Origin: Streptomyces lavendofoliae
GTDB taxonomy: Bacteria; Actinomycetota; Actinomycetes; Streptomycetales; Streptomycetaceae
Direction: 5' to 3'
Length of the DNA stretch: 64,000 nt
Assembly (NCBI RefSeq): GCF_014649735.1
Contig: NZ_BMTP01000014.1
Location: forward strand, 183,214 to 247,213
Below, piece after piece: positions 1 to 7,443 of the stretch; the stretch's first letter is position 1, and every line of letters begins with the position of its first letter. The notes below the pieces were generated by a model, which was not told the DNA's origin, did not search any database, and saw only the letters and a list, made by a program, of their open reading frames with translations. Made by a program: the position numbers and the translations under genes.

Positions 1-153
1 TGTCCGGGAAATGGCCTGGTCAGAGATTGCTTTGGGGCGGGTGCGCCAGCTCTGATCAGCGTGTTCGTAGATGTAACAGTGGTCGCATGCGAGATCGCAC
101 CTGCTGTGGACCTTCAGGACGATCTCGCGGAAGGGGACCAGGGGTCCGGTCAT
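1..153 (-). CDS. fxsB: FxsB-type radical SAM/SPASM RiPP maturase, N-terminus only
   Basis: The first 51 codons of a gene reading leftwards off the window edge. The ATG at 153 follows the fxsA stop by 9 nt. The peptide has VLKVHSRCDLACDHCYIYEHAD, whose C-x3-C-x2-C spacing is the radical SAM [4Fe-4S] motif with the aromatic residue after the third Cys. The surrounding FRE-VLKVHSRCDLACDHCY context is that of the FxsB family, which modifies the C-terminus of FxsA precursors and is reported to form cyclophane crosslinks. Directly visible: motif, start and adjacency to a precursor. Inferred: the remainder of the enzyme, including SPASM and C-terminal extension, lies outside the window. Identification as radical SAM is near certain; the FxsB subfamily rests on the motif context and the neighbour. 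Confidence 0.88.
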   Translation of the reverse strand, partial: MTGPLVPFREIVLKVHSRCDLACDHCYIYEHADQSWRTRPKAISDQAISRT

Positions 154-162
154 TCCGCCAGT

Positions 163-327
163 TTAGAGCGCGGAGTTGAACGTCGGGACACGCTCGGTAC
201 GGTCGCTCACGGAAGGCAGGACCCGGCTGAGCTTCTTGGTGACGGCGGCACCACGCACGTCGATCTCGGCGAGAGGAACGCGATTCTTCTTCGCTACTGC
301 GAAGGTGACTGAGGTGTGAAAGCTCAC
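163..327 (-). CDS. fxsA: FxsA-like RiPP precursor (FxSxx-COOH peptide)
   Basis: A 54-residue peptide ending FNSAL-stop, the FxSxx-COOH signature of FxsA precursors, where the radical SAM partner crosslinks the last residues. The GTG at 327 is chosen because AGGA lies 8 nt upstream and it gives the usual length of about 55 residues; an earlier in-frame GTG at 390 has no comparable ribosome-binding site. The N-terminal region (AVAKKNRVPLAEIDVRG) would act as leader and recognition segment. The maturase gene begins 9 nt downstream, so the two are probably co-translated. Gene finders often miss such small ORFs. The final structure and role of FxsA products are not evident from sequence. Confidence 0.85.
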   Translation of the reverse strand: MSFHTSVTFAVAKKNRVPLAEIDVRGAAVTKKLSRVLPSVSDRTERVPTFNSAL

Positions 328-433
328 GACGGCCGTCCTCGGGAAGTGGGTCGGTTGGGGATAACCGCACCGTTGCAGTGTCGGCGGCACGACTTTACTC
401 TCATGCCCACCTACAGCAAATCAGCGCAAGGGG

Positions 434-462
434 TTGAAACAAAAGCGTTGCGCCAGTATTCC
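434..462 (+). promoter_or_regulatory. Putative promoter of the SLATT gene
   Basis: TTGAAA (434-439) and TATTCC (457-462) are separated by 17 nt, close to housekeeping sigma consensus, in a locally AT-richer stretch about 65 nt upstream of the chosen start at 528. This is the best-looking vegetative promoter in the left end of the window. Confidence 0.45.
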
Positions 463-527
463 CCGACCGGCGCGGAACGAGACATTCCATCAAAAGAGTG
501 AAGACAAAACCGCAGACGGGGGTGCGC

Positions 528-1460
528 ATGACCGGGTTTCAGGGTCCGCTGCAAAGCATGGTCTTCCGCAACGCAGACCTGCCCGTGCTCTTCCACCGGG
601 CCGACGAGATCGCCATCGCCCGGCAGCGGGACGCCGTGCAGGACACGCGCCTGCAGCTGTGGCTGCTGGTGCTGGGCGCCTGCCTCGCCGCGGTACCGGG
701 CGGCTGGCGCGTCGGCGACACGTTTCAACTCGCGGGAGCACTAAGCGCGTTGGCGTACGCCGGCGTACTCCTGGCGACGTACCGCGCTTCCAGGCGCCGG
801 GCGACATCGCATTGGCAACTGAACCGTTCCGCCGCCGAGTTCATCAAATCGATGTGCTGGCGGTACGCGGTCCACGGGGCGCCCTTCGACGCCGCCTTCC
901 CCGACCCGGACGGGGAGTTCCTGTCCCGGCTGGAGGCGGGGCTCGCCGAGCTGCGGAAGGTGGGCTGGGTCGACCCCCGGGCCTCGGCACCGGCCGACGA
1001 CCGGAGCGAGCTCATCACCCCGGCCATGCGGATGCTGCGCGACAAGCCCTTCCGGGTACGCAAGGAGACGTACGTCCGGGACCGGCTGATCGAGCAGCGG
1101 AACTGGTACCACAGGAAGACGGTGCTGTCGCGCCGGGCCACCGCGCTGTGGTCCGTCACCGTCTCGGTGTTCACCGCCCTCGCCCTCTTCCTGGGCGTGT
1201 TGCGGACCTTCTCGGTCGGCGACTCGGCCGTGCCGGCCGGGCTGCTGTCGGCCGCCGCGGCGGCGTGCGTGGCCTGGAGCGAGATCCGCCGCCACCAGCC
1301 GCTGATAGCGGCGCACTCCCTGGTGGAGGAGGACCTGGCGGCGATGCACACCGCCATGGAGACGGTGGTCGGCGAGGACCGGTGGGCGGCGGCGGTCTAC
1401 GAGACCGAGCGGGTGGTCTCCCCGCAGCACACCGACTGGCTGGTGCAGCACCGGCGGTAG
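528..1460 (+). CDS. DUF4231/SLATT-type membrane protein
   Basis: A 310-residue protein with two hairpins of paired membrane segments: residues about 42-85 (LWLLVLGACLAA..., LALSALAYAGVLLA-like) and about 205-250 (ALWSVTVSVFTALALFLGVL, then AGLLSAAAAACVAW). The stretch R-SAAEFIKSMCWRYAVHGAPF between them is typical of DUF4231/SLATT proteins. SLATT domains are two-TM units predicted from comparative genomics to be pore-forming effectors in nucleotide-signalling conflict systems. The ATG at 528 is preferred over GTG 498 because GGGGG lies 6-7 nt upstream. It converges on a SLOG-domain gene with 6 nt between the stops; SLOG domains are the predicted ligand sensors or generators associated with SLATT. 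Domain family is fairly sure, effector role inferred. Confidence 0.75.
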   Translation: MTGFQGPLQSMVFRNADLPVLFHRADEIAIARQRDAVQDTRLQLWLLVLGACLAAVPGGWRVGDTFQLAGALSALAYAGVLLATYRASRRRATSHWQLNRSAAEFIKSMCWRYAVHGAPFDAAFPDPDGEFLSRLEAGLAELRKVGWVDPRASAPADDRSELITPAMRMLRDKPFRVRKETYVRDRLIEQRNWYHRKTVLSRRATALWSVTVSVFTALALFLGVLRTFSVGDSAVPAGLLSAAAAACVAWSEIRRHQPLIAAHSLVEEDLAAMHTAMETVVGEDRWAAAVYETERVVSPQHTDWLVQHRR

Positions 1461-1466
1461 GCGCCG

Positions 1467-1958
1467 TCAGGACCGCTCGACGCCCGCGCGCCAGATGACC
1501 GTCACCGGTTTCCCGAGGCCGCGGGCGTAGCGGACGATGTCGCCGGTGCCGCCCGGACCGCGGGCGGGCCGGCCGTCCCAGACGGCGAGCAGCCGGTCGC
1601 AGTGGTCGGCGATGTAGGTACCGGCCGCGTAGTACGCCTCGTCGGTGGAGCGGGGGTAGTCCATCCGCACCTCGCGGGTGGCCCGCTTGCGCAGCCACAG
1701 GTAGCGGGCCAGCTCCTCGGGGTCGTCGAAGTCGTCCTCGTACTCCCCGCTGGGGATGACCGCGGTCAGCTCGGCGCCGCAGGCGAGGGCGATGTCCGCG
1801 AAGAGCTGGTCCGCCCCGGCGGCCAGGCTGGACAGTGCCTCCAGCCCGCCCTCGTGCCCGCGGGCCGCGGCGTGGAGGGCGGTGCGGAGGGCGGCGCGCA
1901 CATGGGCGTGGAGCTCGCCGGGGATGTCCCTGTGACCGGTCACTCCGATGCGCCTCAT
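1467..1958 (-). CDS. SLOG-domain (Rossmann-like) nucleotide-binding protein
   Basis: A 163-residue single-domain protein beginning MRRIGVTGHRDI, with SSLAAGADQLFADIAL, then AVIPSGEYEDDF, an EAYYAAGTYIADHCD segment and GGTGDIVRYARGLGKPV near the C-terminus. The VTGHR start, the Gly-Ala-Asp loop, a strand-helix alternation and a late GGT-DIV loop match the SLOG/LOG superfamily, which binds nucleotides or NAD-derived ligands. The ATG at 1958 follows a G-rich ribosome-binding site, and longer forms read into Arg-rich nonsense. Its stop is 6 nt from that of the SLATT gene, so the pair is convergent rather than an operon. The ligand is unknown. The functional tie to SLATT is inferred from the recurrent association of these families. 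Confidence 0.7.
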   Translation of the reverse strand: MRRIGVTGHRDIPGELHAHVRAALRTALHAAARGHEGGLEALSSLAAGADQLFADIALACGAELTAVIPSGEYEDDFDDPEELARYLWLRKRATREVRMDYPRSTDEAYYAAGTYIADHCDRLLAVWDGRPARGPGGTGDIVRYARGLGKPVTVIWRAGVERS

Positions 1959-2035
1959 CCGCCCCCGCTTCCCGAAGTCCCCTGTGGCCGCGCCGCCACA
2001 TCCTCTCAAATGTGGGCGCTTCCGGGCAGGGCGTC

Positions 2036-2067
2036 GAGCCCCCGGCCGGGAATCCGGCCGGGGGCTC
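2036..2067 (-). terminator. Terminator hairpin of the protease gene
   Basis: Perfect 14-bp arms GAGCCCCCGGCCGG / CCGGCCGGGGGCTC around a GAAT loop, starting 19 nt beyond the protease stop codon. There is no T-run, as is usual for strong stem terminators in Streptomyces. Confidence 0.8.
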
Positions 2068-2086
2068 GTGGCGCCGGGCGGGTCGG

Positions 2087-2989
2087 TCAGTAGACGCTGA
2101 CGCCGTAGGCGCTCAGGGCCTCGGTGACCGGCTGGAAGAAGGTCGTGCCGCCGGAGGAGCAGTTGCCGCTGCCACCGGAGGTGAGACCGATGGCGCGGGA
2201 GCCGGAGTACAGCGGCCCGCCGCTGTCGCCGGGCTCGGCGCACACGTTCGTGCGGATCATGCCGTAGACGATGTCGCCGCCGCCGTAGTTGACCGTGGCG
2301 TTCAGTCCGGTGACCGAGCCGCTGTGGGTGCCGGTGGTGGAGCCGCGGCGGGTGACGGACATGCCGACGGTGGCGTTGGCGGCGCTGGTGATGTCGACGT
2401 TGCCGACGGTGCCGGACTTGGTGACGGAGCTGTTGGTGTAGCGGACGATGCCGTAGTCGTTGTTCGGGAAGCTGGACCCGGAGGTCGAGCCGAGCACGGT
2501 GGTGCGGCCGGAGTTGGAGTACCAGGTGCCCGCGCCGTCGGTGCAGTGACCGGCGGTCAGGAAGTAGTACGCGCCCGCGCCGTCACGGACGTTGAAGCCG
2601 AGCGAGCAGCGCCAGCTGCTGGCGTAGATGGCGTCACCGCCGGATATCAGCTTGGTGAACTTCCCCGGGGTGCGCTCTATCTTGAGGGCGCCGGCGTTGG
2701 CTCCCGCCCGGCGCTTGATCTCCGCGATCTCGGCCCGGGACACGGTCGAGTCGGCGGTGACGACCAGCTTGTCGGTCGCCGGGTCGACGTGCCAGGCGGT
2801 ACCCGGTACGTCCGCCTCCAGGACGGCCGAGCCGGCGGCGGACAGCTGGGCGGCGCTGAAGGCCGGTGACGTGTCGGCGTTCGCGGCGGGGACCGCGAGG
2901 GTGGCGGCGGCGGCGAGACCGGTGGCGACGGCGAGCAGACGGGATCGTCTGGCGGCGCCGCTGCGGGGGGTGGTGCGCTTGATCCTCAC
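2087..2989 (-). CDS. sprB: Secreted streptogrisin B-like serine protease preproenzyme
   Basis: A 300-residue chymotrypsin-fold (S1E) protease, closely resembling streptogrisin B over its length. Residues 1-38 are a signal peptide (MRIKRTTPRSGAARR..., hydrophobic core, cleavage near ANA-DT). Residues about 39-114 are an alpha-lytic-type propeptide that assists folding. The mature enzyme starts near ISGGDAIY (115). The catalytic triad is His148 (LTAGHC), Asp178 (NNDYG) and Ser256 (GDSGGP), with Cys128/149 and Cys250/277 available for the usual disulfides. Expected activity is extracellular proteolysis with broad chymotrypsin-like specificity. It is monocistronic, with a strong terminator immediately downstream. 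The family is certain; the symbol is by resemblance. Confidence 0.95.
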   Translation of the reverse strand: MRIKRTTPRSGAARRSRLLAVATGLAAAATLAVPAANADTSPAFSAAQLSAAGSAVLEADVPGTAWHVDPATDKLVVTADSTVSRAEIAEIKRRAGANAGALKIERTPGKFTKLISGGDAIYASSWRCSLGFNVRDGAGAYYFLTAGHCTDGAGTWYSNSGRTTVLGSTSGSSFPNNDYGIVRYTNSSVTKSGTVGNVDITSAANATVGMSVTRRGSTTGTHSGSVTGLNATVNYGGGDIVYGMIRTNVCAEPGDSGGPLYSGSRAIGLTSGGSGNCSSGGTTFFQPVTEALSAYGVSVY

Positions 2990-4040
2990 TTGTCGTTCCT
3001 CCCGAGGGGAATCGGGGGCCCACCGTGGGGGACGGGCCCGTGAGGCGCAGTCAGTTTTTCAGGGCTCGGTTCACCTCCGGGGCGCTGAAGCGTGCTTCGA
3101 CGGTCGATCGTGCTCGGATCGCTCGTTCCTCGCGACCCTCCGCGCGTTCTTCCTTTCGACGCCCGCGCGCCCCTTCGGCTCACTCGCCCCAGGCGTGGCC
3201 GTGTTCGGTTTTCGGACACGACGTGCTCCTGACAAGCGCTGCTCCGGGAGTATTCGTGCGGCCGGCCGAGCCCCGCAAGGGCATGTTTCGGCCGTGCGTC
3301 CCAGGGCGCGGCGAAACCCGGCGGGGCGGTGCCACCGCGCCGGTGTCCACCGGTGGGACGAGGCGGCCGTCCGCAGGGTTCCCCTCCCCCGCCGGGACCG
3401 CGCGCCGGGGTGGGTGCCGGGCCGCGGGACCGGACGGCCGACGTGCGCGCTCATGGCGTCGCGGTGGTGACGCCCGGGCGGGGCCGGCGCTGACCGTACG
3501 TCCGGGCGGGGGCGGCCGGCCCGGACGGGCGGCGGGCGCGGTGAGGGCTCCCGCCGCTGGTCGCGCCGGTGGGGGCCGGGTCCGGCGCGTCGTCGCCGGC
3601 GACCCGTGCCGGGGGCGGGCCCGGTGTCCGGCGCGCGGCGGACGGGCCGCCCCGGCGGCGGGGCCGCGCCCGGGCGCGGCGGTGTTCCGGGGTGGGGCGC
3701 CGGGTCGCCGCCGGGCGGTGCGCCGGCGGTCCGGCGCCTGCCGTACGGCGTGGTGCCGGGGGTCGTGACGGCGCGCCGCTGCGGCGGCCGGGGCCGAAGT
3801 CGCGTGCCGCCCCCGGTCCTTCCCGGCGCCGGACCGGGAGACCCCGGCGCGGCCGGCTGCCGGGGGACGTCGCCGGTCAGGAGCCTGTGACCGGTGGAGG
3901 AGCGGCCGGCGGCGGAGGCGCGGAGCACCCGGCCGCCCTCGTCGCGTCACCTTCCGGGAACGGCCGGAAGTCGCCCCTTCGGGTGATCGGCCGGCCCGGG
4001 GCCGGGCGGCGGGCGACCGCGCGGCCCACCTCACGGGCCG
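2990..4040. other. Gene-free, extremely GC-rich kilobase
   Basis: No credible coding sequence was found. Long open frames exist on both strands only because stops are rare at this composition; their translations are monotonous Pro/Arg/Gly/Ala without domain-like segments or good ribosome-binding sites. The part next to the protease (2990-3120) should hold its promoter. The middle (about 3400-3880) is nearly pure G+C with runs of GGGCGGG and CCGGCG. Confidence 0.6.
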
Positions 4041-5336
4041 TCAGCAGCCGTCGCAGGGGCAGCAGCAGTCGCAGCCGCCGGGGTTGCAGTCGCAGTCGCG
4101 GCAGCAGCCCTCGCGCTTCTTGCGGGACCAGGGGCCCTCGTACTCCTTGGCGCAGCACATCTGGCAGGTGCAGAAGAGCCAGGTGAAGGCCGCGCAGCCG
4201 GCCAGGAGCCCGCGGGGCCTGGGCCGGGACGGCTCGCCGCCGGGCCCGCCGGACCCGGGCGGCATCCCGCCGCCGGAGCCCCCGCCGAACCCGCCGGAGC
4301 CCCCGCCGTACCCGCCGGGGTGACCGCCGCCGTACCCGGCGCCGGGGTGGCCGGGGGTCTGCGGGGCTCCCGGCCCGCCGCCGTACGGGTTCTGGCCGCC
4401 GTACGGGTTCGGTGTCACGTACGGGCCCTGGCCGCCGCCCTGCCGGGGGGCGCCGGCGCCGTACCCCTGGTGCGAACAGGCCGCCGTGCCGAACGCCCGG
4501 TCCACCGACCGGCGCAGCTCGTGGGCGAGCAGCACGTGCAGCAGCGTGTCGTCCACGAATTCCGCGTCGCGCAGGGCGAGGCGCACCCCGTGCAGCGCGT
4601 CGTCCGCGAGCCGGCGGGCCTCCGCGAGGGACGTACCGGTCGCGGTGAGCGGGTTCCAGGCACCCGAGGCGGCGTCGGCCTCCCGGTCCTCCACGGCGTC
4701 CAGCAGGTGCGCCAGCCGCCCGAAGAGCCGGCCCGCCTCCGCGAGCGGCGCCACGTTCCGCGGCTTGCCGGCCAGCACGGCGGTGTGCGCGAAGGCGGCG
4801 GCGGTGGCCGTCTCGGTCGGCTCGGTCACCGTCAGCAGGGGTGTGCCCACGCCGGCCAGCGCCTCGATGCCGCCCTGCCGGTCCACCGCGTCGACCAGGA
4901 CCGCGGTGTCGAAGCCCAGCTCGCGCCCGGCCCTGGCGCCCGCCCGGTCCCAGCCGACGGCCACCCGGCGCGCCGCCGCGGCCATCGGACGGCGTGCCAG
5001 CAGTCCGTCCCGGTCGGCGACATGGTCCCGTACCTTGGCCGAGGCCAGCACCAGCGAGACGGCCGCCGCGAGCCGCGCGCCCTCTCCCCTGGCGACGGGC
5101 GCCGTCCGCATGGCGCGCAGCGGGCAGGGACCGGCCGTGCGCCGCGCACCGGGGTCCGGATCGGTCTGAGCCTCCGTCAGGACGGAGACGATGAGGCCGT
5201 CGTAGTTGGTGGCGATCCGGGCGAACTGCCCGTGGTCGGCCCGAAGTGCCAGGCAGAGCCCGCACAGATGGGCCATCCACTCCGTCTTGAGCCCGTCGCT
5301 CAGCCGGTGCGTGCACGGCCTGACGATTCCGAACAT
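4041..5336 (-). CDS. DUF5685-family protein with Gly-rich linker and Cys-rich tail
   Basis: A 431-residue protein starting MFGIVRPCTHRLSDGLKT, with a conserved N-terminal CGLCLALRADHG motif and a largely helical, Ala-rich domain over residues 1-300, as in the DUF5685 family. Residues about 305-375 are a low-complexity Gly/Pro/Tyr/Gln linker (repeats of NPYGG and GGGSGGFGG). Then comes a short hydrophobic stretch (LLAGCAAFTWLFCTCQMCC) and a C-terminal tail of about 20 residues with ten cysteines. The start at 5336 follows a GGGGGAG ribosome-binding site. The cysteines suggest metal binding or acylation, but this is inference. Biochemical function is unknown. It is divergent from the sepF-like gene. 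Confidence 0.8.
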   Translation of the reverse strand: MFGIVRPCTHRLSDGLKTEWMAHLCGLCLALRADHGQFARIATNYDGLIVSVLTEAQTDPDPGARRTAGPCPLRAMRTAPVARGEGARLAAAVSLVLASAKVRDHVADRDGLLARRPMAAAARRVAVGWDRAGARAGRELGFDTAVLVDAVDRQGGIEALAGVGTPLLTVTEPTETATAAAFAHTAVLAGKPRNVAPLAEAGRLFGRLAHLLDAVEDREADAASGAWNPLTATGTSLAEARRLADDALHGVRLALRDAEFVDDTLLHVLLAHELRRSVDRAFGTAACSHQGYGAGAPRQGGGQGPYVTPNPYGGQNPYGGGPGAPQTPGHPGAGYGGGHPGGYGGGSGGFGGGSGGGMPPGSGGPGGEPSRPRPRGLLAGCAAFTWLFCTCQMCCAKEYEGPWSRKKREGCCRDCDCNPGGCDCCCPCDGC

Positions 5337-5625
5337 GGTGCTCCCCCGTGAGTTGTGCGTGGTACGCGGGCGGGCATCGTACCGGCCCGTGTCGTTCACC
5401 CGTACGTCCGCACGCTCACCCGTACGGCCCGAATGTCATATTTGAGTTGCGCAGGCCCCTTCTCAGGGCCCTTACACCCGTGGAACCTTGACGAATCGCC
5501 ACATCCTCTGCACCAGTACCGTCACGAATCGCTCGCGCGGTGACTGTCCACTTGGCGCGCGATCCGCATGATGGACGACGATAGGGATAGCGGAACCACA
5601 AGTGACCGCGTGAAAGGAGGCGTCC

Positions 5626-6060
5626 ATGGGATCGGTGCGCAAGGCGAGTGCATGGCTCGGTCTCGTCGAGGACAACGACGAGCGCTACTACGACGACGAG
5701 TACGCCGAGGGTGACCGCGCCGGCGATTCCTGGGTGACCGACCCGCGGGTCCGCGTGGTCTCCGAGACCGCCCAGGAGGAGGGCCGCCGGATCGCCACGG
5801 TGTCCCCCGACGGGTTCCGGGACGCCCGCAGCATCGGCGAGCTCTTCCGGGACGGCGTCCCGGTCATCATGAACCTCACGTCCATGGAGCCCGCCGACGC
5901 CAAGCGCGTGGTCGACTTCGCGGCCGGTCTGACCTTCGGGCTGCGCGGCTCGATCGAGCGCGTGGCGACCCGGGTCTTCCTGCTGACGCCCGCGGACACG
6001 CAGATCGTCAACGGGGAGCCCGGGCCCCACACCCAGGACGGCTTCTTCAACCAGAGCTAG
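5626..6060 (+). CDS. sflA: SepF-like cell-division protein A
   Basis: A 144-residue SepF-family protein. It has an N-terminal amphipathic helix (MGSVRKASAWLGL) that in SepF proteins targets the membrane, an acidic Tyr-rich linker (DNDERYYDDEY), and the DUF552 beta-alpha domain over residues about 65-140 (SIGELFRDGVPVIMNLTSME, then RVVDFAAGLTFGLRGSIERV). SepF links FtsZ to the membrane in actinobacteria. Streptomyces has a main sepF beside ftsZ and two SepF-like paralogues. The neighbourhood (acyl-CoA dehydrogenase gene downstream, converging) matches that of S. coelicolor sflA. A strong AAAGGAGG ribosome-binding site sits 6 nt before the ATG. Confidence 0.9.
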   Translation: MGSVRKASAWLGLVEDNDERYYDDEYAEGDRAGDSWVTDPRVRVVSETAQEEGRRIATVSPDGFRDARSIGELFRDGVPVIMNLTSMEPADAKRVVDFAAGLTFGLRGSIERVATRVFLLTPADTQIVNGEPGPHTQDGFFNQS

Positions 6061-6124
6061 CGGGCGGGGCGGCTCACCGGAGCACGCGCCGGCGCGCGCG
6101 CTAGCCGGCCGTTCGCCACGACGG

Positions 6125-7315
6125 TCACCGGAACGCGTCGAGGCCGGTGAGCGCCTTGCCCAGGACGAGCTGGTGCATCTCCACGGTGCCCTCGTAGGTG
6201 AGCACCGACTCCAGGTTGGTGGCGTGCCGCATGACGGGGTACTCCAGCGAGATCCCGTTGGCGCCGAGGATGGTCCGCGAGGTGCGGCAGATCTCGATGG
6301 CCTCCCGGACGTTGTTGAGCTTGCCGAAGCTGACCTGCTCGGGGCGGAGCCTCCCGGCGTCGAGCCGCCGCCCGAGGTGGTGGGCGAGCAGGATCCCCTT
6401 GTGCAGCTCCAGCGCCATGTCGGCGAGCTTGGCCTGGGTGAGCTGGAAGCCGCCGATGGGCCTGCCGAACTGCTCGCGCGTCCTCGCGTACTCCAGCGCC
6501 GCCTCGAACGAGGAGCGCGCGGCGCCCATGGCGCCCCACACGATGCCGTAGCGGGCGTGGCTCAGGCAGCTGAGCGGGCCCTTGAGGCCGGTGACGCCGG
6601 GGAGCACGGCGTCCGCCGGCAGCCGTACGTCGTCCAGCACGAGTTCGCTGGTGACGCTGGCGCGCAGGGACCACTTGTGGGTGATCTCCGGCGCCGAGAA
6701 GCCGGGGGTGTCCGTCGGGACGGCGAAGCCCCGGATGCCGTCGTCGCTCTGTGCCCAGACGACGGCGACCCCGGCCACCGAGCCGTTGGTGATCCACATC
6801 TTGCGGCCGTTGAGGACCCAGTCGCCGCCGTCCTTCTTGGCGTACGTCCGCATGCCCGCCGGGTCGGAGCCGTGGTCGGGCTCGGTCAGGCCGAAGCAGC
6901 CGATGGTCTCGCCCGCCGCCATGGACGGCAGCCAGCGCCGCTTCTGCTCCTCGGAGCCGAACCGGTGGATCGCGTACATGGCGAGGGAGCCCTGGACGGA
7001 GACCAGGGAGCGGATGCCGGAGTCGGCGGCCTCCAGCTCCAGGCAGGCCAGCCCGTACTGGACGGCCGTGGCGCCCGCGCAGCCGTAGCCCTCCAGCGAC
7101 ATGCCCAGCGCGCCGAGCGCGCCCAGCTCGCGGGCCAGCTCGCGGATGCCGGGCAGCTCGCCCTTCTCGTACCACTCCGCGATGTGCGGCAGCACCCGGT
7201 CGGCCGCCCAGGTGCGGACGGTGTCGCGGATGGCGAGGTCCTCGGGGCCGAGCAGGTCGTCGATGCCGAGGGGGTCGCCGGCGTCGAACGGCGGAAGCTT
7301 CGCGGGTGCGGACAT
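6125..7315 (-). CDS. gcdH: Acyl-CoA dehydrogenase, glutaryl-CoA dehydrogenase-like
   Basis: A 396-residue flavoenzyme of the acyl-CoA dehydrogenase superfamily. It has the signature GCFGLTEPDHGSDPAGM (residues 139-155), the mid-domain WITNG loop, and the catalytic base position TYEGTVEMHQL with Glu375. The YEGT context and overall alignment fit glutaryl-CoA dehydrogenases, which oxidise and decarboxylate glutaryl-CoA to crotonyl-CoA in lysine/tryptophan degradation. Decarboxylating activity cannot be shown from sequence alone. The ATG at 7315 is chosen because GGAGGT lies 6 nt upstream. It is apparently monocistronic, with a palindrome just upstream that may bind a TetR-type repressor. Confidence 0.88.
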   Translation of the reverse strand: MSAPAKLPPFDAGDPLGIDDLLGPEDLAIRDTVRTWAADRVLPHIAEWYEKGELPGIRELARELGALGALGMSLEGYGCAGATAVQYGLACLELEAADSGIRSLVSVQGSLAMYAIHRFGSEEQKRRWLPSMAAGETIGCFGLTEPDHGSDPAGMRTYAKKDGGDWVLNGRKMWITNGSVAGVAVVWAQSDDGIRGFAVPTDTPGFSAPEITHKWSLRASVTSELVLDDVRLPADAVLPGVTGLKGPLSCLSHARYGIVWGAMGAARSSFEAALEYARTREQFGRPIGGFQLTQAKLADMALELHKGILLAHHLGRRLDAGRLRPEQVSFGKLNNVREAIEICRTSRTILGANGISLEYPVMRHATNLESVLTYEGTVEMHQLVLGKALTGLDAFR

Positions 7316-7344
7316 GGCGGGACCTCCGGGCGGCACGGGGCGGC

Positions 7345-7365
7345 ACTAAAACTAGCGGTGTTAGT
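7345..7365. promoter_or_regulatory. 21-bp imperfect palindrome, candidate operator of gcdH
   Basis: ACTAAAAC-tagcg-GTGTTAGT: 8-nt arms with one mismatch, lying 30 nt upstream of the gcdH start in an unusually AT-rich patch. Spacing and size fit TetR-family operators, which often control acyl-CoA dehydrogenase genes. No regulator gene is adjacent. Confidence 0.45.
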
Positions 7366-7443
7366 CACGCTGCGCCGCCGACGTTACGACGACGAGGGTC
7401 GCGCGTCCAGACCCGGTGGCGGGCGCCACACCGGCAGTGTGCC

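Noticed and set aside
3071..4034. Minus-strand ORFs of 284-285 codons in the GC-rich gap
   Set aside because: Translations are monotonous Pro/Arg/Gly without structure or ribosome-binding sites.
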